Shown here piece after piece: positions 7,801 to 10,277 of a DNA stretch of 10,277 nt. The notes under the pieces are model-generated. The model searched no databases. It was not told the DNA's origin and was given only the letters and a program-made list of their open reading frames with translations. The position numbers and the translations under genes are program-made. Origin of the DNA: Baffinella frigidus (lineage: Eukaryota; Cryptophyceae; Cryptomonadales; Baffinellaceae); NCBI GenBank assembly GCA_026770585.1, contig MU646461.1, positions 31,729 through 42,005 on the forward strand, written 5' to 3'. The number at the start of each line of letters is the position of its first letter. Position 1 is the first letter of the stretch.

Positions 7801-10101
7801 TCAGTGTGGGCCCTCTCTGGACGCTTTACCACGCCAGGCTCTTGGGTAGGGTATTCCAGGCGCGTTCTTGGAGCCATTGGCGCGTTCTTGGAGCCGTTTT
7901 CTTCTCAAAATTGACTTATGAATACCATTTTCCCTCCAAAACATGACTTTTGAACCCCCCCCCTCTAGCCCTGCGTGGAGTGTATGGTCCGACGTCATAC
8001 CGCTGCCGAGCGAACTCGGCACACATACATTGCCAGGGCGGAGTTTTTGTATTAGTCAACTCAAGGCGAAAATCGATTTTCGAAGTACCCAATCTGGGTA
8101 CCTCGTTGCTAAGTTGACAGATTTTGTGGGTGAATTGACTTCGACAAAATCTCCGGCCTGGCAGTGCACACATGAAAGTCATGTCCAGAATTTGTACCTG
8201 CATTTCAGGTAAAAGGATTGTAACGTTTAATAAAGTTGTTCCCTCTTCGCTCGGCAGCGGATTCAATAAAGTCTGTTCATTTTCAACAGGCGAGGCGTAT
8301 GCGACCCTATATCCTGAACCCTAAACCCTAAACCCTAAACTTCAAACCCTGAACCCAAAACCCTAAACCCTAAACCCTAAACCCTTAACCCTAAACCCTA
8401 AACCCTGAACCCTAAACCAGGGGGGGCGTATGAGCAGGACTCGATCCCCGACGGGTTCTACCTTGTGGGCGTCACCCAGAGTTGTACCTGGAGCCACGTC
8501 CTTATCTCAGAAAACGAGTTCTAAAACTCGTTTTCTGAGATAAGTCCGGACTCTAGACTTGGACTTATAAAACGTTGTGGGCTCCCTTGGGTGCGTAGGG
8601 TATCTGATACACATTTCGGTCCTGGCCTGATGTGGAACAGGCTAGGCGTAAACCCTAAACCCTAAACCCTAAACCCTAAACCCTAAACCCTAAACCCTAA
8701 GCACTGAACCCCAAACACTAAACACTAAACCCTACACCCTAAACCCTAAACCTTAAACCAGGGGAGGCGTATGAGCAGGATTCGATCCCCGACGGGTTCT
8801 ACCTTGTCGGTGACGCCCAGACCCTAAACCCTAAACTCCAAACCCTAAACCCCAAACCCCAAACCCCAAACTCCAAACCACCAACCCCAAACCCCAAACT
8901 TCAAACCCCAAACCAGATGGCACGGAGAATCCTAAACTCTGCACTCTCAACCCTAAATCCTAAACCCTGAGCCCTAAAAACTGAACCCTAAACACTAAAC
9001 CCTAAACCCTAAAAAGGTGACTCCGAGAATCCCCAGCCCGAGTGGCATTCGGCTATGATCGAATCGGTAAAACCCTAAACCCTAGACCTTAAACCCTAAA
9101 CCCGAAACCCGAAACCCGAAACCCGAAACCCTAAACCCAAAACCCGAAACCCAAAACCCAAAACCCTGAACCCGAAACCCTAAACCCTCATCCCCAAACC
9201 AAACCCTAAACCCTAGACCCCCAGCCCCAAACCCTCAACCTAAACCCGAAACCCGAAACCTTGAACCCTCTAAACCTGAAACCCTTAACCCTAAACCCTA
9301 AACCCTAAACCCTAAACCCTAAACCCTAACCCCTGATCCCTGAACCCTGATCCCTAAACCCGAAACCTTAAACCCGAAACCCTGCACCCGAAACCCTGAA
9401 CCCTGAACCTAAACCCTAAGCCCAAAGTGCAAGGCTCCTTTCAAACGTCAACGTCAACTTCAACGTCAACCGTCGGTGTCACCTGTGTGCGTTGCACTGA
9501 AAACAGCTGTTTCCGTTGCACTGAAAACGTTGCACTGAGCTCCTCGCATCTCTGTATATATCTGTATACCACCCCCTCGACAATTTATCTGTATACCACC
9601 CAAACCCTAACCCCCACACCAGGTGAGGAAAGCGACGCACATCGCCCCCCCGGACGACAAGGGCCTCATCATCGATAGACCTAAGGCCGCTCAGAACGAT
9701 ACGATAAACCTAGCTGCCCGGATACGCTACGATGAACTTAGCTCCCCGGATATCCGGGGGGGGTACGTGACCACTGCCCGGACGACGGCTTATGTGAATA
9801 CCACCTAAACCCTAACCCTACGCCAGGTGCGGAAGGTGACGCACATCGCCCCCCCGGACGACAAGGGCCTCATCATCGACATTTATTCCGAGTGCGTAGA
9901 TAACCTCATGTCGCTGAATGGACCCCACACCAGGCGCGTGACGTCGGGAGATTCAAAAACACATACAAGTTACTACGAAAACGCCTACAATCGACATTTA
10001 TTCTGAGTGCATAGATAGCTTCGTGTCCGAAACCCTAACCCTACACCAGGTGCGGAAAGTGACGCACATCGCCCCCCCGGACGACAAGGGCCTCATCATC
10101 G
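1970..10101 (+). CDS. M14-family zinc metallocarboxypeptidase, nine exons, 3' end outside window
   Basis: Joining 1970-2410, 2914-2960, 3224-3262, 3951-4012, 4328-4362, 6771-6882, 8762-8809, 9017-9066 and 10050-10101 gives 295 in-frame codons plus one base. The product has a hydrophobic leader (residues about 4-20), then an M14 domain with a probable Zn ligand pair in HGYE (His139, Glu142), the PNR motif of the substrate pocket (Asn191-Arg192), and HVDLHE with the third ligand His223. The blocks TGGVHGYETSGVQ, VAPCVSPWGYEHIQRWN, DETEFRPAK, IPDGFYLVGD and THIAPPDDKG resemble the cytosolic-type or REP34-like M14 branch; that subfamily is recalled, not searched. M14 enzymes usually release C-terminal residues from peptides or deacylate amino acids; the substrate is unknown. 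The expected catalytic Glu block near the C-terminus is missing because the window ends. Start: ATG at 1970; a second in-frame ATG (codon 46, 2105) matches where the mature family usually begins. Introns 2-5 and 7-9 hold telomere-like heptamers, and extra exon copies are common. All junctions are GT-AG except intron 4 (GC-AG). Confidence 0.9.
2411..2913 (+). other. M14 intron 1, no telomere-like array
   Basis: GT...TTGCAG intron of 503 nt. It contains C-rich sequence with loose direct repeats (CCCCTCATCCCTG twice), long C runs near 2645 and 2697-2708, and a hairpin CTGTTGAT-CAAA-ATCAACAG at 2750-2769. Unlike most later introns it has no heptamer array. Confidence 0.75.
2914..2960 (+). CDS. 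M14 gene exon 2
   Basis: 47 nt encoding GALLFLQTEAAGYVP plus two bases of the next Arg codon. This directly continues the HGYE-TSGVQ motif of exon 1, as in the family (GVQGALLFL). Acceptor GGGTTGCAG; donor GTACAC, which runs within a few bases into telomere-like sequence. Confidence 0.9.
2961..3223 (+). repeat. M14 intron 2: CCCGAAA heptamer array
   Basis: Nearly the whole 263-nt intron is heptamers. About 3000-3165 is homogenised for CCCGAAA with occasional CCCGAAT; the edges are CCCTAAA and CCCCAAA variants. The array leads to acceptor CCTAAACCCAG. Long apparent reading frames here (Pro-Lys-Pro-Glu-Thr-Arg-Asn repeats) are an effect of the 7-bp period. Confidence 0.93.
3224..3262 (+). CDS. 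M14 gene exon 3
   Basis: 39 nt microexon. The first G completes Arg from exon 2, then it encodes FNLVVAPCVSPW and two bases of Gly, the family's core strand before WGYE. Acceptor AAACCCAG; donor GTCTCA. Phase 2 at both ends, so it is skippable without a frameshift, but skipping would remove core residues. Confidence 0.9.
3276..3390. mobile_element. Inverted-repeat insert between two exon 3 copies
   Basis: CGAAGTGGATCAAATCG (3276-3292) is mirrored by 3374-3390 with one mismatch, enclosing about 80 bp. It lies exactly between exon 3 and its duplicate, so the 40-bp exon segment now flanks the insert as direct repeats. No protein is encoded. Confidence 0.65.
3408..3447 (+). pseudogene. Duplicate of M14 exon 3, frameshifted
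   Basis: AACCTCGTCGTCGCCCC...GTGCGTCAGCCC-TGGGGGTCT repeats exon 3 and its donor, but one extra C in the C run shifts the frame (the run reads CCCCC instead of CCCC) and CCG is changed to CCC. No AG lies at the equivalent acceptor position. It is a relic inside intron 3. Confidence 0.88.
3461..3660 (+). repeat. Heptamer array, CACGAAA then CCCTAAA
   Basis: About 3461-3540 is a near-perfect run of CACGAAA units with almost no variation; it then switches to CCCTAAA and looser variants up to about 3665. The purity of the CACGAAA block suggests recent local expansion. Part of M14 intron 3. Confidence 0.92.
3661..3950 (+). other. Rest of M14 intron 3: AT-rich repeats and decoy exon 4 starts
   Basis: AT-rich sequence with three copies of AACCTAATCTATATT on about a 20- to 28-bp spacing (3871-3885, 3899-3913, 3919-3933). 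AATTAGGTAC or close variants recur near 3808, 3830, 3849 and 3945. The last is the real acceptor; the copy near 3849 even includes GTACGAGCA, the first bases of exon 4. Confidence 0.75.
3951..4012 (+). CDS. M14 gene exon 4 (substrate-pocket PNR)
   Basis: 62 nt after acceptor AAAATTAG. The first G completes the Gly of WGYE, then YEHIQRWNNNADDPNRNFKA and one base follow. DPNR holds the Asn-Arg pair that in M14 enzymes contacts the substrate carboxylate. The next bases are GCAAAC, not GT, so the donor is GC if exon 5 is joined in frame. Confidence 0.88.
4013..4327 (+). repeat. M14 intron 4: CACCAAA/CCCCAAA array with GC donor
   Basis: The 315-nt intron is heptamers from donor to acceptor. About 4128-4222 is homogenised CACCAAA, flanked by CCCCAAA and CCCTAAA blocks; a segment with GCACCACAAACCCC occurs at both sides (about 4113 and 4268). 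It ends CCCTAAACCAG. The donor GC at 4013-4014 makes it a GC-AG intron. Confidence 0.88.
4328..4362 (+). CDS. M14 gene exon 5
   Basis: 35-nt microexon after AAACCAG. With the carried G it encodes GGPCDESNALLK, the family's segment between the PNR motif and the next strand. It ends in phase 0 at donor GTCCAG. It is the smallest exon of the gene. Confidence 0.85.
4370..4468 (+). repeat. CCCTACA heptamer array
   Basis: At the start of M14 intron 5 come a few CCCTAAA-like units and then about ten nearly identical CCCTACA units. It is a further locally homogenised telomere-like variant. Confidence 0.92.
4516..4717. mobile_element. Inverted-repeat element in M14 intron 5
   Basis: AAGTGTACAGTGGACCTACC... 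(4516-4543) is mirrored by ...GGTAGGTGGACTGTACACTT (4690-4717) with one mismatch in 28. Inside are two 33-bp direct repeats starting GAGTATGTGTGGAGGGTA (4567 and 4653). The arms contain CCCTAAC/GTTAGGG words. No protein is encoded; a MITE-like element is the likely class. Confidence 0.78.
4748..4777 (-). pseudogene. Inverted fragment of M14 exon 6
   Basis: Read on the minus strand, GGTGGGCGTGCTGCGCGCAG and following bases match the exon 6 copy at 5787-5816, encoding VG-LRAAGV. It shows that at least one exon fragment was copied in reverse orientation. Short and without splice signals. Confidence 0.75.
4780..5026 (+). repeat. Tetranucleotide array (TGCC, then CTCA/CTGA)
   Basis: Tandem TGCC units change to CTCA, CTGA and GAGT-type 4-bp units with a short return of TGCC near 4886-4900. 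It is a microsatellite-like stretch within M14 intron 5, with no coding role. Confidence 0.92.
5068..5119. repeat. GC-rich hairpin with duplicated arm
   Basis: CTTACTGTCCCCGCGC, one base A, then the exact reverse complement (5068-5100). The right arm is repeated at 5101-5119 (TCTGCGCGGGGACAGTAAG). It could fold into a very stable stem in RNA or single-stranded DNA. Confidence 0.88.
5161..5494. mobile_element. Nested inverted-repeat elements in intron 5
   Basis: Outer arms 5161-5189 and 5466-5494 match over 29 bp with one mismatch (ACTTCTGGTGGCTGGTGTAC in one orientation). Inside lies a second element, 5199-5346, with longer near-perfect arms beginning AACGGCCTGAAAATGGGG and containing GCCTAGGACCTCC on both sides. 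The apparent open frames on both strands follow from the palindromic structure. No transposase is seen. Confidence 0.85.
5485..5676 (+). repeat. Repeated GGGGCACGTTCCAAA segment
   Basis: GGGGCACGTTCCAAA followed by CGTGTGATCACCCGTGTG occurs at 5486-5520 and again at 5641-5675; a third partial copy (GGGGCACGTTCAAAACC) lies at 6716-6732 just before the usable exon 6. These look like duplicated acceptor-side intron sequence of exon 6. Confidence 0.82.
5671..5792 (+). repeat. 22-bp direct repeats flanking a 77-bp insert
   Basis: GTGCTCGTGCAGCAGGTGGG occurs at 5673-5692 and 5772-5791. Between them is a 77-bp element (5693-5769) that also occurs inverted at 8075-8151. The flanking repeat includes a CAG acceptor and the first codons of an exon 6 copy. 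Confidence 0.85.
5693..5769 (+). mobile_element. 77-bp miniature repeat, copy 1
   Basis: Starts GATTTTGTCAAAGTCAATTC and ends GGGTACTTCGAAAATC, giving short terminal inverted repeats (GATTTT). The copy at 8075-8151, in reverse orientation, differs at two of 77 positions. It is short, conserved and inverted between sites, as expected for a small mobile or dispersed repeat. Confidence 0.8.
5784..5819 (+). pseudogene. M14 exon 6 copy a (5' part only)
   Basis: 36 nt after GTGCAG encoding QVGALRAAGVAF, aligned without gaps to LVGELRASGVAF of the other copies. It differs at many codon positions but keeps the protein sense, so it is an older or separately derived copy. It stops at the Phe codon, and telomere-like CGACCCTACCCAAACCC follows. 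Confidence 0.82.
5878..5940 (+). pseudogene. M14 exon 6 copy b, acceptor lost
   Basis: Encodes LVGELRASGVAFAAHVGLHE, then diverges. The acceptor is GCAT instead of GCAG, and the motif reads HVGLHE instead of HVDLHE. It lies in a 120-bp block (5821-5940) that is repeated at 6422-6541. Confidence 0.88.
6070..6088. repeat. Short GC-rich hairpin
   Basis: GGCGCCACA, one base T, then TGTGGCGCC: a perfect 9-bp stem between GTTGAC words at 6005 and 6103. It may be the core of another inverted-repeat element. Confidence 0.75.
6218..6294 (+). repeat. 22-bp tandem repeat
   Basis: TAGTAAATTTGGGGTATTCC-type units start at 6218, 6240, 6262 and 6284, an exact 22-bp period; the fourth is partial. The array ends about 15 bp before the acceptor of exon 6 copy c. 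Confidence 0.92.
6309..6374 (+). pseudogene. M14 exon 6 copy c
   Basis: After an intact TTTGCAG acceptor it encodes LVGDLRASGVAFTAHVDPHE, then departs from the family after PT. The zinc-ligand His is kept, but LHE is changed to PHE and the 3' half with DETEFRP is missing. It has no matching donor, so it is probably a relic. Confidence 0.85.
6480..6550 (+). pseudogene. M14 exon 6 copy d
   Basis: After GTGCAG it encodes LVGELRASGVAFTAHVDLHE and TTE, then breaks off into ATCAAGGACCGCC, a sequence related to 5028-5064. The acceptor and zinc motif are intact but the second half of the exon is absent. Confidence 0.87.
6731..6762. repeat. Perfect 32-bp palindrome with telomere-like centre
   Basis: CCACACGGTGTTAGGG is followed directly by its exact reverse complement. 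The centre reads TTAGGGCCCTAA, a head-to-head pair of telomere-like words. It ends nine bases before the usable exon 6, whose CGCAG acceptor lies between. Confidence 0.92.
6771..6882 (+). CDS. M14 gene exon 6 (second zinc site)
   Basis: 112 nt after GTTCGCAG. It encodes LVGDLRASGVAFTAHVDLHE, then TTDSDETEFRPAKSARD and one base of Gly. HVDLHE carries the third zinc ligand. It is the only full-length copy of this exon among at least six; the 5' half is repeated upstream (5784, 5878, 6309, 6480) and the 3' half downstream (7021). The donor is GTGCTC; the downstream partial copy has the stronger donor GTAAGG. Confidence 0.9.
7021..7066 (+). pseudogene. M14 exon 6 copy f (3' half only)
   Basis: Encodes DSDETEFRPAKSARD plus one base, followed by a consensus-like donor GTAAGG. 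It has no acceptor at its 5' edge; AACCGATTC there matches the internal exon sequence. With exon 6 it flanks the 6883-7018 segment as a direct repeat. It could be used only if a cryptic upstream acceptor exists. Confidence 0.87.
7563..7774. mobile_element. Large imperfect inverted repeat around a 42-bp perfect palindrome
   Basis: Outer arms TTACCACTCGAGGC (7563) and GCCTCGAGTGGTAGTAA (7760) face each other, with further weaker pairing inwards. At the centre, 7660-7701 is a perfect palindrome with arm TTGGTCACGTAGCTGGGGGA and no spacer. It is the longest perfect palindrome in the window. Confidence 0.8.
8001..8260. repeat. Inverted CGCTGCCGAGCG / CGCTCGGCAGCG pair
   Basis: CCGCTGCCGAGCG at 8000-8012 is mirrored at 8248-8260. 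The 77-bp repeat copy 2 lies inside. This may mark the edges of a larger composite element. Confidence 0.6.
8075..8151 (-). mobile_element. 77-bp miniature repeat, copy 2 (inverted)
   Basis: The reverse complement equals 5693-5769 except at two positions. The flanks differ from those of copy 1, so the repeated unit is the 77 bp itself rather than a larger duplication. Confidence 0.82.
8290..8304 (+). pseudogene. M14 exon 7 copy a (first 14-15 bases)
   Basis: After CAACAG the bases GCGAGGCGTATG match the start of exon 7 (GGGAGGCGTATG), then the sequence passes into CGACCCTATATCCTGAACCCTAAACC. It is an exon start joined directly to a telomere-like array. Confidence 0.7.
8312..8418 (+). repeat. 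CCCTAAA array before exon 7 copy b
   Basis: Mostly exact CCCTAAA with a few CCCTGAA units, ending CCCTAAACCAG at the acceptor of the exon copy at 8421. Confidence 0.92.
8421..8468 (+). pseudogene. M14 exon 7 copy b, donor weakened
   Basis: Same length and frame as exon 7, encoding GAYEQDSIPDGFYLV with a good AAACCAG acceptor. The donor-side GGTGAC is changed to GGCGTC, so only a GC donor is available, and Glu is replaced by Gly at the start. It might act as an alternative exon, but the copy at 8762 is better on both counts. Confidence 0.85.
8501..8544. repeat. 20-bp stem hairpin
   Basis: CTTATCTCAGAAAACGAGTT, loop CTAA, then the exact reverse complement. It lies between exon 7 copies b and c in M14 intron 6. 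Confidence 0.92.
8650..8758 (+). repeat. CCCTAAA array before exon 7
   Basis: Eight nearly exact CCCTAAA units followed by CACTAAA and CCCTACA variants, ending CCTTAAACCAG at the exon 7 acceptor. Confidence 0.92.
8762..8809 (+). CDS. M14 gene exon 7
   Basis: 48 nt after TAAACCAG. With the carried G it encodes GEAYEQDSIPDGFYLV plus one base of Gly. IPDGFYLVGD is a conserved block of the family. Donor GTGACG; the same six bases GGTGAC recur at the start of exon 8, so the junction could be placed at more than one equivalent point. Confidence 0.88.
8810..9016 (+). repeat. M14 intron 7: CCCCAAA/CCCTAAA array
   Basis: 207 nt composed almost wholly of heptamers, CCCCAAA-rich in the first half. It contains a relic of exon 8 at 8916-8932 and ends CCCTAAAAAG. 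Confidence 0.9.
8916..8932 (+). pseudogene. Relic of M14 exon 8
   Basis: After AAACCAG, the bases GATGGCACGGAGAATCC resemble GGTGACTCCGAGAATCC of exon 8. It then changes within a codon into TAAACTCTGCACTC, that is, heptamer-like repeat. Confidence 0.72.
9017..9066 (+). CDS. M14 gene exon 8
   Basis: 50 nt after AAAAAG. It completes Gly and encodes DSENPQPEWHSAMIES, the family block that follows IPDGFYLVG. It ends in phase 0 at donor GTAAAA, which runs straight into CCCTAAACCC. Confidence 0.9.
9067..9425 (+). repeat. First part of M14 intron 8: mixed heptamer array
   Basis: Continuous CCCTAAA, CCCGAAA, CCCAAAA and CCCTGAA units with small local blocks of each. No exon is seen in it. Confidence 0.92.
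9426..9610 (+). other. Short-repeat spacer in M14 intron 8
   Basis: CGTCAACGTCAAC-type repeats (9446-9471), CGTTGCACTGAAAAC twice plus a partial copy (about 9490-9537), and two TCTGTATACCACCC units. No gene is recognised. Confidence 0.75.
9623..9674 (+). pseudogene. M14 exon 9 copy a, donor lost
   Basis: After CACACCAG it encodes VRKATHIAPPDDKGLII plus one base, with Ala in place of the usual Val. The donor GT is replaced by AT (GATAGAC). The acceptor and reading frame are fine, so it would need another donor downstream. Confidence 0.87.
9744..9759. repeat. 16-bp perfect palindrome CCCCGGATATCCGGGG
   Basis: It lies between exon 9 copies a and b, next to two related words, CCTAGCTGCCCGGATA (9709) and CTTAGCTCCCCGGATA (9739). 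Function unknown. Confidence 0.8.
9827..9878 (+). pseudogene. M14 exon 9 copy b, donor lost
   Basis: After TACGCCAG it encodes VRKVTHIAPPDDKGLII plus one base. The next bases are ACATTT instead of GT. The following 45 bp (TCGACATTTATTC...GAGTGC-TAGATA) recur at about 9992-10030 just before exon 9, so the whole block was duplicated. Confidence 0.87.
10050..10101 (+). CDS. M14 gene exon 9
   Basis: 52 nt after ACACCAG, encoding VRKVTHIAPPDDKGLII plus one base. Of the three copies only this one has an intact GT donor (GTACAC), the same donor as exon 2. The next exon would carry the C-terminal block with the catalytic Glu and lies beyond the window. Confidence 0.88.
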
Positions 10102-10277
10102 GTACACCCCAAACACTAAACCTGAAACCCCAAACTCTAAACTCTCAGCCCTAAACCCTACACCCTAAACCCTACACCCTGAACCCTAAACCCTGAACCC
10201 TGAACCCTAAACCCTAAACCCTGAGACCTAAACCCTAAATCCTGAGACCTAAACCCGAAACCCTAAACCCTAAACCC
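10102..10277 (+). repeat. Start of M14 intron 9: heptamer array
   Basis: From the donor GTACACCCC the sequence goes directly into CCCTAAA, CACTAAA and CCCTACA variants and continues to the window end. Confidence 0.92.

Larger units (their letters stand above)
6883..8761 (+). other. M14 intron 6: mixed repeats, no large gene
   Basis: 1.9 kb without another recognisable gene. It holds a partial exon 6 copy (7021-7066), direct repeats of CTTGGAG-CGATGGGT (7100 and 7259) and GCGCGTTCTTGGAGCC (7860 and 7880), inverted-repeat elements, the second 77-bp repeat, CCCTAAA arrays (8312-8418 and 8650-8758) and two extra exon 7 copies. GAAAATTGACTTTTGAATA near 7330 recurs in similar form near 7907. Confidence 0.7.

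Noticed and set aside
9827-10004. Exon 9 copy b as a longer exon reading on to a stop at about 10002
   Set aside because: The frame stays open past the copy, but the added residues match nothing in the family, and the third copy has the proper GT donor.
2961-10101. Assembly artefact as the source of the exon copies
   Set aside because: Copies differ by substitutions, truncations and flanks, so simple read duplication does not explain them; the pure heptamer block lengths may still be inexact.
1-10277. tRNA or rRNA genes
   Set aside because: No cloverleaf with conserved T-loop sequence and no rRNA signature was recognised by eye; a tRNA or rRNA scan could not be run.
1-10277. Transposase, reverse transcriptase or viral genes
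   Set aside because: No catalytic motifs for such proteins were seen in any frame. The mobile-looking elements here are short and non-coding.

Overview
The window looks like a eukaryotic chromosome end, probably from a microalga or related protist. Bases 1-458 are a degenerate telomere array of the CCCTAAA/TTTAGGG type. Next to it lie two divergently transcribed, GC-rich, intron-containing genes, and no bacterial-style operon is visible. The TTTAGGG repeat occurs in plants, green algae, dinoflagellates and several other algal lineages, so it does not fix the taxon. The first exon of the large gene encodes a signal-peptide-like stretch followed by Phe-Ser-Pro. That resembles targeting leaders for complex red-derived plastids and leans towards a stramenopile, haptophyte, cryptophyte or dinoflagellate, but only weakly.

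Layout: telomere array (1-458); a truncated copy of a PDZ exon at the array edge (457-480); a transposon-like inverted repeat (768-907); a minus-strand PDZ-domain gene in at least three exons (1751 down to 1002); a short divergent intergenic region holding another inverted repeat (1806-1934); then a plus-strand M14 zinc metallocarboxypeptidase gene filling the rest. Nine exons of that gene can be joined in frame (1970-2410, 2914-2960, 3224-3262, 3951-4012, 4328-4362, 6771-6882, 8762-8809, 9017-9066, 10050-10101), giving 295 codons plus one base. The 3' end, including the expected catalytic Glu region, lies beyond the window. Exons 2-9 are only 35-112 nt long.

The main observation is the make-up of the introns. 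Most are built largely of telomere-like heptamers in C-strand orientation on the coding strand. Different blocks are homogenised for different variants (CCCTAAA, CCCGAAA, CACGAAA, CACCAAA, CCCCAAA, CCCTACA). The arrays run up to acceptors of the form AAACCAG or CACCAG. The introns also carry extra intact, truncated or mutated copies of neighbouring exons: exon 3 (one extra), exon 6 (four forward copies plus forward and inverted fragments), exon 7 (two), exon 8 (one) and exon 9 (two). They also hold several inverted-repeat elements and long perfect palindromes. In three places a short exon segment is directly repeated on both sides of an inserted element.

My interpretation (inference) is a subtelomeric gene whose introns were invaded or expanded by telomere-like DNA, with repeated local duplication of exon pieces, while one splice-compatible reading frame stayed intact. 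Whether the gene is expressed and whether the copied exons are used cannot be decided from sequence alone.
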